Shown one piece after another: positions 18,519 to 26,652 of a stretch of DNA of 64,000 bases. The DNA comes from Rikenellaceae bacterium. GTDB taxonomy: Bacteria; Bacteroidota; Bacteroidia; Bacteroidales; Rikenellaceae. The DNA lies in NCBI GenBank assembly GCA_015059685.1, contig SUZW01000008.1:1-64000 (forward strand), in the 5' to 3' direction. Each line of letters opens with the position of its first letter. Positions within the stretch are counted from its first letter, which is position 1. The notes beneath the pieces were generated by a model that was not told the DNA's origin, ran no database searches, and saw only the letters and a program-made list of their open reading frames with translations. The translations under genes and the position numbers were made by a program.

Positions 18519-18546
18519 TCAATTGTCAACTGTCAATTGTCAATTA
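18519..18546. repeat. 7-base tandem array (TCAATTG type)
   Basis: TCAATTG, TCAACTG, TCAATTG, TCAATTA in phase. It is the reverse-complement form of the TTGACAA family seen at 3668 and 51044, and lies just upstream of the ClC gene. Confidence 0.88.
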
Positions 18547-18570
18547 AAAATGGCTAAAAGCTGATAAATT

Positions 18571-20373
18571 ATGATTGAAAGGTCCAATTACATAAGCAAG
18601 GCCAACCGAGAAAAAATCTATCGTTGGTTTCTCGACATCACAAAGAGGTTTAGCGAGCGTCAGATGCTCGCCATACTCGCTGTGGTGGTGGGTCTATTGG
18701 CGGGTTTTGGTACCTATCTATTTGAGTTGTTGCTCCACCTTATAAAGTCGGCACTTGTAAATTGGTTCGATGTGGATACATTCCACTTCCTCTACCTCGT
18801 ATATCCCGCTATAGGTATAATCTTGGCCACCCTCTTTGTGCGCTATATCGTCAAGGACAACATCTCCGAGGGTGTTACGAGGGTACTCTACGCCATGTCA
18901 CGCCGTGGCTCACAGATTGCCGGCCACAACTGCTGGACCTCGGTGGTCGGAGGTGCCGTGACCATAGGTTTTGGTGGCTCGGTAGGTCCCGAGGCCCCTA
19001 TAGTATTGACGGGTGCAGCCATAGGCTCGAATGTGGGTAAGTTGGCAAAGCTCAACTACAAAAACATCACGCTCCTGCTCTGCTGTGGTGCAGGTGCTGC
19101 GGTGGCGGCTATATTCAAGGCTCCGATTACGGGTGTAGTCTTTGTATTGGAGATTTTGATGCTCGACATCACCTCAACCTCGATTATCCCGTTGCTTATA
19201 TCGTCGGTCACAGCGACAACTTTGGCCCTCGTGCTTCGAGGCTTCGACCCGATAATCTCGGTGTCGCTCACAAGCAACGACTCTTTCCGCATCGAGCAGA
19301 TACCGCTATTTCTGCTCCTGGGAGGTCTGTGCGGTGCTGTATCCTACTACTTCACAACGGTAAATGCCAAGGTCGGCCACTTTGTACGCTCGGTATCGAA
19401 CCAATATAAGCGTTGGGCAATAGGTGGTGTGGTGTTGGGTGTGCTGATATTTATCTTCCCACCACTCTATGGCGAGGGTTACGAGAGCTTTGTATCGCTG
19501 ATGCAGGGCGACAAGGTTACGATTTTCGAAAATTCGCTCTTCTACGACTTCCGAGATATAGATTGGGTGGTGCTGATCTATATCGTAGCGATAATAATCT
19601 TCAAGGTCATAGCCATGGCAACGACAAATGCCGCAGGTGGCGTGGGTGGAACATTCGCCCCATCGCTATTTGTCGGTGCTTTCACGGGTGCTGCAGTGGC
19701 TATAATCTGCAATATGGTCGGTTGGGAGGTGTCGATTGCAACATTCTCGTTGGTCGGCATGGCGGGCGTAATGTCAGGCGTGATGAAGGCTCCGCTGACA
19801 GCTATATTCCTCATCGCCGAGCTCTCGAACGGCTACGGATTGTTTATTCCGCTGATGATTGTGTCGTGCATCGCCTTTGCCGTAGGTCGCTACCTCGACC
19901 CCGACTCTATATACACCAAGCAGCTACGCCAGAAGGGCGAGTTGCTCACGCACGACAAAGACCAGTCGGTATTGGTTTTCCTCAACCTCGACGAGTTGAT
20001 GGAGACCGACTTCGTGCGTATCAAGGAGCACTTCACGCTGGGCGATGTGGTCGATATTATCGCCTCGGCCAAGCGTAACATATTCCCTATTATCGACAAC
20101 TTCGGTCACCTGGTGGGCATCGTACAACTCGACGACCTGCGTGAGGATATGTTCAAGGTATCGAAGCGTGGCACCTCGATTACGCACTATATGATACAAC
20201 CGCCCGATAAAATTCTCGAACACGAGATGATACAGGAGGTACTGCCTCGTTTCGAAGCAAATCGAACTTGGATGTTGCCTGTGGTGGATAAGGAGAACCA
20301 CTATCGTGGTTTCATCTCGAAGTCGCGCATCTTGAACGCTTATCGTGAGCAGTTGGTAAATATAACTCAATAA
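18571..20373 (+). CDS. ClC-family chloride channel/transporter with CBS domains
   Basis: 600 aa. About ten or more membrane helices (residues 30-445), then two CBS domains (about 470-600, including FPIIDNFGHLVGIVQLDDL and MLPVVDKENHYRGFISKSRI). The selectivity region reads GSVGPEAP at 136-143 where ClC-ec1 has GREGP; the gating Glu148 position is Val138, and a Glu occurs three residues later. This variant appears to be a separate ClC branch. Function is anion permeation or exchange, perhaps controlled by nucleotide binding to the CBS pair. It starts a plus-strand run with the HAD phosphatase 4 bases downstream. Confidence 0.88.
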   Translation: MIERSNYISKANREKIYRWFLDITKRFSERQMLAILAVVVGLLAGFGTYLFELLLHLIKSALVNWFDVDTFHFLYLVYPAIGIILATLFVRYIVKDNISEGVTRVLYAMSRRGSQIAGHNCWTSVVGGAVTIGFGGSVGPEAPIVLTGAAIGSNVGKLAKLNYKNITLLLCCGAGAAVAAIFKAPITGVVFVLEILMLDITSTSIIPLLISSVTATTLALVLRGFDPIISVSLTSNDSFRIEQIPLFLLLGGLCGAVSYYFTTVNAKVGHFVRSVSNQYKRWAIGGVVLGVLIFIFPPLYGEGYESFVSLMQGDKVTIFENSLFYDFRDIDWVVLIYIVAIIIFKVIAMATTNAAGGVGGTFAPSLFVGAFTGAAVAIICNMVGWEVSIATFSLVGMAGVMSGVMKAPLTAIFLIAELSNGYGLFIPLMIVSCIAFAVGRYLDPDSIYTKQLRQKGELLTHDKDQSVLVFLNLDELMETDFVRIKEHFTLGDVVDIIASAKRNIFPIIDNFGHLVGIVQLDDLREDMFKVSKRGTSITHYMIQPPDKILEHEMIQEVLPRFEANRTWMLPVVDKENHYRGFISKSRILNAYREQLVNITQ

Positions 20374-20377
20374 AATT

Positions 20378-21040
20378 ATGTCTGAACCGAACTATAGAGT
20401 TGTTGCACTCGACTTTGACGGCACCACGGCCTGTACCGTGCCTGCTATATATCATGCAGCAGGCAAGATGCTCGAAAGGCGTGGTTACAAGGTGGACAAA
20501 GAGGTGGTTTACAAAAACTTCGGTCTGGCTCTTCCGGCTGCCTTTCGTTGCTTTGCGGGCGATGAAGGCATTGACGATGCCACAATCGAGGAGATGATTG
20601 CCGAGTATAACACCATATATAGGGAGGAGAGTGAGCAACTTATCGAGTTGTTCGATGGTGTTGCCGAAACACTCGACCACCTCAAAAATGCAGGAGTGAA
20701 GATTGCTATCGCCTCGAACAATATTCGCCCCGTAATCGACCGCTTAACCACAAATCTCGGCATTGCCAAGTATATCGACGATGTCGTATCGGTAGAGGAT
20801 GTGGAGTGCGTGAAGCCGGCACCCGATATCGCCATTGAGGTCATTCGTCGTTTTGGCGTTAGGGCCGACGAGGTGTTGGTTGTCGGTGACTCGACCTTCG
20901 ATATGGATATGGGGCGTGAGGCGGGTTGTCACCTCTGCGGTGTTACATACGGCAGCCACTCGCCCGAGATGTTGTGCGAAAAAGGCGCACGATATATTAT
21001 TGAACGCTTCGCAGAGCTTGAAAAGATTGTACTCGAATAG
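20378..21040 (+). CDS. HAD-family phosphatase (phosphoglycolate phosphatase-like)
   Basis: 220 aa. All four HAD motifs are visible: DFDGT (8-12, nucleophile Asp), ASNN (motif II), Lys in VKPAPD (motif III), and GDSTFDMD (motif IV). A helical cap domain sits between motifs I and II, as in the PGP/GmhB-unrelated HAD subclass I. Substrate is not identifiable; phosphoglycolate, beta-phosphoglucomutase-type or sugar phosphate hydrolysis are options. Translationally close to both neighbours (4 and 6 bases). Confidence 0.82.
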   Translation: MSEPNYRVVALDFDGTTACTVPAIYHAAGKMLERRGYKVDKEVVYKNFGLALPAAFRCFAGDEGIDDATIEEMIAEYNTIYREESEQLIELFDGVAETLDHLKNAGVKIAIASNNIRPVIDRLTTNLGIAKYIDDVVSVEDVECVKPAPDIAIEVIRRFGVRADEVLVVGDSTFDMDMGREAGCHLCGVTYGSHSPEMLCEKGARYIIERFAELEKIVLE

Positions 21041-21046
21041 TATCGT

Positions 21047-21514
21047 ATGGCAGCAGTAATCACTATATATACCGACGGCTCGGCACTCGGCAACCCGGGA
21101 AAGGGTGGCTATGGTGTAGTTCTGATAAGTGGACCACACCGCAAGGAGTTGTCGCAAGGCTTTCGTCGCACGACAAACAACCGTATGGAGTTGATGGCCG
21201 TATGTGTAGCTCTCGAGGCGTTGAAGTTCGATGGGTCGGATGTTACGCTCTACTCCGACTCGAAGTATGTGGTCGATGCCGTATCGAAGGGGTGGGTATT
21301 CGGCTGGGAGCGCAAATGCTTCTCGGGCAAGAAAAACCCCGACCTTTGGATAAGGTTTTTGAGGGCCTATCGTCGTCATAATGTACACTTCGTATGGGTT
21401 AAGGGCCACGCTGAAACGGTGGAGAACAACCGTTGCGACGCTCTGGCTGTAGCCGCAGCCAACGGCACTACTCTACTCGAGGATGTCGGCTACGAAGGAG
21501 GAGCAGAGTTTTAG
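21047..21514 (+). CDS. rnhA: Ribonuclease HI
   Basis: 155 aa, typical length. Catalytic carboxylates visible as YTDGSALGNPG (Asp), NRMELMAV (Glu), YSDSKYV (Asp), and the C-terminal NNRCDALA Asp with the preceding KGHAE His. It removes RNA from RNA-DNA hybrids. Start is 6 bases after the HAD gene. Confidence 0.95.
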   Translation: MAAVITIYTDGSALGNPGKGGYGVVLISGPHRKELSQGFRRTTNNRMELMAVCVALEALKFDGSDVTLYSDSKYVVDAVSKGWVFGWERKCFSGKKNPDLWIRFLRAYRRHNVHFVWVKGHAETVENNRCDALAVAAANGTTLLEDVGYEGGAEF

Positions 21515-21582
21515 TTAAGAGCATTAAGAGCAGAACTTTAGTTGATAGTAAAAAATATAACCCTATAAACACAACAGAAAAG

Positions 21583-22725
21583 ATGAAAGCAATTCAATTT
21601 GGAGCAGGAAATATCGGCCGTGGATTTATCGGTGCGGTGTTGGAGCAGGCAGGTTACCATGTAGTATTTGCCGATGTAAATCAGGCCGTTATCGACCTTA
21701 TCAACGAGAAGAAGGAGTACACTGTATTCGTAAAGGATGTAGATTGCGTTGAGCAACATATCACCAATATCTCGGCCGTAAATTCTACCACCGAGGCTGT
21801 TGTGAACGAGATTGCCGAGGCTGATATTGTGACCACGGCAGTGGGTGTGGTTATCCTCCCACGCATTGCACCGACCATCGCCAAGGCTATCGCAGCTCGT
21901 CACGAGGCGGGTCTGCAGCGACCTCTCAACATCATCGCTTGCGAGAATGCCGTGCGTGCATCGTCGCAGCTCAAGGAGCATGTCCTCTCGCACCTCAACG
22001 AGGAGCAGAAGGCATACTGCGCAGAGTGGGTAGGTTTCCCTGACTGCTCGGTAGATAGAATTGTTCCACCGGTACGCACCGAGAACCCCATAGATGTGGT
22101 TGTCGAGGCCTTCTACGAGTGGAATGTCGAGGAGAAGTCGTTTGTGGGCGAGGTACCGCACATCGCAGGTATGAACTTGGCGGACAACCTTATCGCCTAT
22201 ATCGAGCGCAAGCTCTTTACGCTCAACACGGGTCACGCCATCACCGCCTATATCGGCAAGTTGCGTGGCAAAGCAACCATCGACGAGAGCATTGCCGACG
22301 AGGAGATTTTCACCATCGTGAAGGCTGCAATGCAGGAGAGCGGCTTGGGCTTGGTTGCGAAGTATGGCTTCGACAAGGAGGCTCACTTCAAGTATATCGA
22401 CAAGATTATCGGTCGCTTCCGCAACCCATATCTCAAAGACGATGTCACCCGTGTAGGTCGTGAACCGCTGCGTAAACTCTCGGCTTCGGACCGTTTGGTG
22501 AAGCCTATGCTTACAGCGCAGGAGGCGGGTGTAGCGACACCAAACCTCTTGCTCGGTATTGGTGCTGCGCTTCACTACTCAAACGCAGAGGATGCACAGA
22601 GCGTAGAGTTGCAGGCAAAGATTGCCGAGCTCGGTTTGGAGAGTGCAATAAAGGAGGTTACAGGCATTGCAAACAATGCTCTTGTAGCCGATATAGTTAA
22701 GGCGTACAACGAAATAGCAAAATAG
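21583..22725 (+). CDS. mtlD: Mannitol-1-phosphate 5-dehydrogenase
   Basis: 380 aa. The start at 21583 gives MKAIQFGAGNIGRGFIG, the normal N-terminus with the NAD-binding GxGxxGxG motif; an open frame extends upstream to 21433 but overlaps rnhA. Long-chain (PSLDR) dehydrogenase family; the conserved NTGHAITAYIGK region and Lys in the catalytic helix are present. It oxidises mannitol 1-phosphate to fructose 6-phosphate. A sugar-phosphate antiporter follows 11 bases downstream, while no PTS mannitol genes are present, which suggests phosphorylated substrate uptake or use in the reverse, mannitol-forming direction. Confidence 0.93.
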   Translation: MKAIQFGAGNIGRGFIGAVLEQAGYHVVFADVNQAVIDLINEKKEYTVFVKDVDCVEQHITNISAVNSTTEAVVNEIAEADIVTTAVGVVILPRIAPTIAKAIAARHEAGLQRPLNIIACENAVRASSQLKEHVLSHLNEEQKAYCAEWVGFPDCSVDRIVPPVRTENPIDVVVEAFYEWNVEEKSFVGEVPHIAGMNLADNLIAYIERKLFTLNTGHAITAYIGKLRGKATIDESIADEEIFTIVKAAMQESGLGLVAKYGFDKEAHFKYIDKIIGRFRNPYLKDDVTRVGREPLRKLSASDRLVKPMLTAQEAGVATPNLLLGIGAALHYSNAEDAQSVELQAKIAELGLESAIKEVTGIANNALVADIVKAYNEIAK

Positions 22726-22736
22726 GGGGAGAGGTT

Positions 22737-24188
22737 ATGACAGCAGAACAGCAGAAAAAATTTAAGTATTGGCAGTGGCGTACCATCATCGGCACGATGA
22801 TAGGTTACATCTTCTTCTACCTTATCCGCAAGAACTTCTCGTTCGCAATGCCCGGCTTGACTGCCGAGTATGGCATCACGAAGGCGAGCCTCGGAGGTAT
22901 CCTCTCGTTGGCAGGTTTCCTCTATGGTTTGTCGAAGTTGCTGAATGGTATGTTGGCCGACCGCATAAATGGTCGTTGGCACATGGTTGTAGGCTTGGCG
23001 GTGAGTACGCTGACAGCCTTCTTCATCGGCTTTGGTGCCGAGATTATAACCTACTTCACGGGTGTGCCCGAAGGTTCGACACCCGAGTTTGTGGGTAAGT
23101 TTATAATTCTGTTATCGACGCTCTGGATTATAAACAACATCTTCCAGGGTTGCGGTTTCCCTCCATGCAGTCGTCTTATCACCCGCTGGGTACCTGCAGG
23201 AGAACTTGCAACGAAGATGTCGATATGGAACACCTCTCACTCGATAGGCGCAGGCTTGGCGGGCGTATTGTGCGGAGTGCTGATTATGGGTATGATGGGT
23301 ACAAATGTTTCGGGCAATACGGAGATTGTAGCCACCATCGCAGCCAACCTCGGCAAGGAGGTCACAGACCCTGCCGTAGAGTCGGCAGCACTCAACTTTG
23401 GTGCTTGGAAGTGGGCATTTATCATCCCGGGCATCATCGCTGCTGTGGGCGTTGTGCTTACAGCCGTAATCTTGCGTGACACGCCAAAGAGCGTCGGTCT
23501 GCCCGAGATTAGCGAGGGCAACGAGAAGTCGAGCGACACAACCTCTACCGAGTCGTCAGCAGAGCTCTCGGCATTTATCCGCAAACATGTGTGGCAGAAC
23601 CCTGTGATTTGGGCTTTAGCCGTTGCCGACTTCTTTGTCTATGTTATCCGCTTTGCCGTACTCGATTGGGGCCCAACATTCTTGCGTGAGCACTGCGGTA
23701 TGACTGCCGAGTGGGCCGCTATGACCGTTATCATCTTCGAGATTTTCGGTGTCGTGGGTATGCTCTTGGCAGGTTGGATTAGCGATAAGGTCTTTGGTGG
23801 TCGTGCTGCACGCACCTGCTTGTTGTGCATGGTCGGAGCTTTGTTCTCGATTGTTGGCTTCATCACCCTGCAGAAGACAGGAGCAAGCCCTGTTGTATTG
23901 CTCTTTGTCTTGGCGTTGGCGGGAGCCTTCATCTATGGCCCGCAAGCCCTTATCGGTGTTATCTCGTCGAACCACGCTACCCGCAAGGCTTCGGCTACGG
24001 CACTCGGCCTTATTGGCTTCGTAAGCTATGTCAGCGTTCTCGTCTCGGGTTGGGGCTTTGGTCTTATCGCCGACTCGAAGTGGGGCTGGAACGGTGTATT
24101 CGTAGCGATGGTGGCAATGGCCGTTATCGGTGCGCTGATATTCGTTCCGATGTGGAAGATGAAGCGAGATGCTTACTCGGAAGAATAA
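22737..24188 (+). CDS. MFS organophosphate:phosphate antiporter (OPA family, UhpT/GlpT-like)
   Basis: 483 aa, 12 membrane helices. N-terminal WQWRTIIGTMIGYIFFYLIRKNFSFA contains the Arg used for phosphate binding in GlpT/UhpT; the QGCGFPPCSRLITRWVP segment is a typical OPA sequence, and a YVIRFAVLDWGPTFL helix is in the second half. Family members import glycerol-3-phosphate or hexose phosphates in exchange for phosphate. Co-directional with mtlD, so polyol or hexose phosphate is the most likely cargo. Confidence 0.87.
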   Translation: MTAEQQKKFKYWQWRTIIGTMIGYIFFYLIRKNFSFAMPGLTAEYGITKASLGGILSLAGFLYGLSKLLNGMLADRINGRWHMVVGLAVSTLTAFFIGFGAEIITYFTGVPEGSTPEFVGKFIILLSTLWIINNIFQGCGFPPCSRLITRWVPAGELATKMSIWNTSHSIGAGLAGVLCGVLIMGMMGTNVSGNTEIVATIAANLGKEVTDPAVESAALNFGAWKWAFIIPGIIAAVGVVLTAVILRDTPKSVGLPEISEGNEKSSDTTSTESSAELSAFIRKHVWQNPVIWALAVADFFVYVIRFAVLDWGPTFLREHCGMTAEWAAMTVIIFEIFGVVGMLLAGWISDKVFGGRAARTCLLCMVGALFSIVGFITLQKTGASPVVLLFVLALAGAFIYGPQALIGVISSNHATRKASATALGLIGFVSYVSVLVSGWGFGLIADSKWGWNGVFVAMVAMAVIGALIFVPMWKMKRDAYSEE

Positions 24189-24205
24189 ATTGAGAATTAT
24201 TTTCT

Positions 24206-24243
24206 CTAACAACCTTTAACAACCTCTAACAACCTCTAACAAA
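24206..24243. repeat. 10-base tandem array (TCTAACAACC type)
   Basis: TCTAACAACC, TTTAACAACC, TCTAACAACC, TCTAACAA. It fills most of the gap before mnmA. The same decamer occurs in the compound repeat at 17071-17100. Confidence 0.88.
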
Positions 24244-24250
24244 AATCAAA

Positions 24251-25423
24251 ATGAAAGTTGTAGTAGGTTTATCGGGCGGAGTGGACTCTTCGGTGGCTGC
24301 GTACCTGCTCAAAGAGCAGGGGCACGAGGTCATCGGACTCTTTATGCGCAATTGGCACGACTCCACGGGAAAGCTCGAGGGCGAATGTTCGTGGCACGAC
24401 GACCAGGTCTTTGCGGAGTTGGTTGCCAAAAGGCTCGATATCGCCTTCCACTATGTCGATTTGTCGGCAGAGTACAAGAGGCGCGTGGTCGATTATATGT
24501 TCTCGGAGTATGAGAAAGGTCGAACCCCCAACCCCGATGTACTGTGCAACCGAGAGATAAAGTTCGATGTCTTTCTCAAAGAGGCACTCAAACTCGGTGC
24601 CGAGGCTGTGGCTACGGGCCACTACTGCCGCAAGGAGGAGCGCACGGTTGGCGGTGAGAAGGTCTATTCGCTCCTGGCGGGCAGCGACCCTAACAAGGAT
24701 CAGAGCTACTTCCTTTGCCAGCTCTCGCAGGAGCAGCTCAAATATGCGATGTTCCCAATCGGACACCTCCTAAAACCCGAGGTGCGCCGTATTGCCGAGG
24801 AGCAGAAGTTGGCGACCGCCAAGCGCAAGGACTCACAGGGTATCTGTTTTGTCGGCAAGGTTGATTTGCCCGTATTCCTGCAACAGCAACTCGCAGCAAA
24901 AAAGGGAAACATTCACGAAATACTCCCTTCGTGGCGCAGATATGCCGAGCGTGCGGAGCAGAGCGAGGTGGAGCAACTTGCCGAGCCATACCGATACACG
25001 GTGCGTGATGGCAAGAAGATTGGCGAACACAACGGAGCCCACTTCTACACCATAGGACAACGCAAAGGCCTCGGTATCGGTGGGCGCAAGGAGTCTTTAT
25101 TTATAATAGGTACAGATGTGGCCACCAACACCATCTATGTCGGTGAGGGCGACAGCCACCCCGGGCTCTACCGCAGGGCACTACGCATCGACAACGACGA
25201 GGTGCATTGGGTGGAGCCGTGCGAGGCTCTGCACGAAGGCGAGGAGCGCAGACTAAAGGTGCGTATTCGCTACCGCCAGCCACTCGAGGATGCAACGCTT
25301 ATTCAGCATGCAGATGCCCTCTACATTCTCTTCGACCAGCCACAACGAGGTATTGCGGGCGGTCAGTTTGCAGCGTGGTACGAGGGCGAGCGGTTGCTCG
25401 GCTCGGGGGTAATCAAATATTAG
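24251..25423 (+). CDS. mnmA: tRNA-specific 2-thiouridylase MnmA
   Basis: 390 aa. PP-loop SGGVDSS (9-15); catalytic cysteine pair in NPDVLCN and GICFVG; GHYC and KDQSYFL stretches bind tRNA/ATP. It thiolates U34 of tRNA-Lys, Glu and Gln. The stop codon TAG (25421-25423) lies in the first TTAGCCA unit of a heptamer array. A 10-base repeat array stands directly upstream in place of a recognisable promoter. Confidence 0.95.
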   Translation: MKVVVGLSGGVDSSVAAYLLKEQGHEVIGLFMRNWHDSTGKLEGECSWHDDQVFAELVAKRLDIAFHYVDLSAEYKRRVVDYMFSEYEKGRTPNPDVLCNREIKFDVFLKEALKLGAEAVATGHYCRKEERTVGGEKVYSLLAGSDPNKDQSYFLCQLSQEQLKYAMFPIGHLLKPEVRRIAEEQKLATAKRKDSQGICFVGKVDLPVFLQQQLAAKKGNIHEILPSWRRYAERAEQSEVEQLAEPYRYTVRDGKKIGEHNGAHFYTIGQRKGLGIGGRKESLFIIGTDVATNTIYVGEGDSHPGLYRRALRIDNDEVHWVEPCEALHEGEERRLKVRIRYRQPLEDATLIQHADALYILFDQPQRGIAGGQFAAWYEGERLLGSGVIKY

Positions 25424-25440
25424 CCATTAGCCATTAGCTA
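25420..25440. repeat. 7-base tandem array (TTAGCCA type)
   Basis: TTAGCCA, TTAGCCA, TTAGCTA in phase, starting at the mnmA stop codon. Confidence 0.88.
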
Positions 25441-25479
25441 ATCCAGCAACAGTAACTATAAACTTAAAAAAACATAAAA

Positions 25480-26568
25480 ATGAAACGATTGTTCGCCATT
25501 TTGACTGCGTGTGTAGCATTGTCGATATCGGCAATGGCACAGGAGATGAAGTTTGTCGATGCGACGAAGTTGGGTATCCACGGCTACACCAAGCAGACCG
25601 ACAAGAGCCCCTACTACCGCTTCGACCACACCCCTTACGAGGGTTTTAACAATATTGTGGTGAGCCACGCCAAGAAGTCTTCGGGCCTCTATGTCGTCTT
25701 CAAGACCAACTCGTCGCAGATTACGGCTGCGTGGGAGAACACTCCAAGAGCCTTGGGTGACAATATGACAGGTGTACTTCAACACGGTCTTGACCTCTAT
25801 ATCAAGGTCGATGGCGAGTGGAAGTTTGCCGGCGTAGGTCGTGGCAAGACCCGACCTGAAGATAATAAGCGTACCCACACCCTTATCAAGGCGTTGCCCG
25901 AGGGCGAGAAGGAGTGCCTACTCTACCTGCCTATGTGGTGCGAGTTGCGAAAGCTCGAGATTGGCGTAGATAAAGGGGCCTATATCGAGGGTCTGCCTAA
26001 ACCATTCAAGCACAAGGTCGTAGTTCACGGCTCGAGCATCACGCACGGAGCCTCGGCAAGCCGTAGCGGTTTGACCTACACGGCACAGTTGAGCCGCAAC
26101 CTCGGTATCGACTTCGTGAACTTCGGTTTCAGTGGCGAGTGCAAGATGCAGCCGCAGTTCCTCGCCTTCCTGAAGACGGTGGAGGCCGATGCCTTTATCT
26201 TCGATGCCTTCTCGAACCCTACAATCGAGGAGATCAAGGAGAGATTGGATAACTTCGTGGCGGAGATGGTTAAGGCTCACCCGGGCAAGCCTCTCATCTT
26301 CCTGCAGACACCAAACCACCACTCTAAATGCTTAAGCCTCTCCACCTACAACAAGCGCAAGGTGCGCACCGAGGAGTCACGCAAGATGATGATTGCCCTC
26401 TCGAAGAGGTACAAAGATGTATATTACTTGGAGATCGAGAATGTCTTGGGCGAGGATGCGACAATCGACAACTCCCACCCTTCGGACCTCGGTTTCCACC
26501 GTTTCGTGCAGGCCTACCAGCCAAAGATTGCCAAGATCCTCAAAAAATATGGCATTCGTGGCAACTAA
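25480..26568 (+). CDS. Secreted SGNH/GDSL-type hydrolase
   Basis: 362 aa. Signal peptide about 1-20 (ending AMA-Q). N-terminal beta-rich domain (about 25-175), then an SGNH domain: block I as HGSSITHG (Ser nucleophile), Gly in NFGFSGECK, Asn-like block III replaced by FDAFSNP, and the catalytic Asp-His pair in NSHPSDLGFHRF. Such two-domain proteins in Bacteroidetes are carbohydrate or acyl esterases; the substrate here is unknown. Stands alone between mnmA and the antiporter gene. Confidence 0.8.
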   Translation: MKRLFAILTACVALSISAMAQEMKFVDATKLGIHGYTKQTDKSPYYRFDHTPYEGFNNIVVSHAKKSSGLYVVFKTNSSQITAAWENTPRALGDNMTGVLQHGLDLYIKVDGEWKFAGVGRGKTRPEDNKRTHTLIKALPEGEKECLLYLPMWCELRKLEIGVDKGAYIEGLPKPFKHKVVVHGSSITHGASASRSGLTYTAQLSRNLGIDFVNFGFSGECKMQPQFLAFLKTVEADAFIFDAFSNPTIEEIKERLDNFVAEMVKAHPGKPLIFLQTPNHHSKCLSLSTYNKRKVRTEESRKMMIALSKRYKDVYYLEIENVLGEDATIDNSHPSDLGFHRFVQAYQPKIAKILKKYGIRGN

Positions 26569-26592
26569 TTAGGTTTATAGCGTATAATTTTG

Positions 26593-26630
26593 TATCTTTG
26601 CACCGCCTTCGGAGAGCTCCGAGGGCGGTG
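26593..26630 (+). promoter_or_regulatory. Promoter and 5' hairpin of the AspT-type antiporter gene
   Basis: The -7 box TATCTTTG is at 26593-26600, with TTAG at 26569-26572 as a weak -33. A strong G/C-rich hairpin follows at once: outer stem CACCGCC/GGCGGTG (26601-26607 and 26624-26630), inner stem CGGAG/CTCCG. It would form at the very 5' end of the mRNA. No U-run follows, so it is not a simple terminator. Confidence 0.65.
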
Positions 26631-26652
26631 TTAGGTTTATTTACATAGCGTT

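Noticed and set aside
21433..21582. Longer N-terminus for MtlD
   Set aside because: It overlaps rnhA, and the NAD-binding N-terminus starts exactly at 21583.
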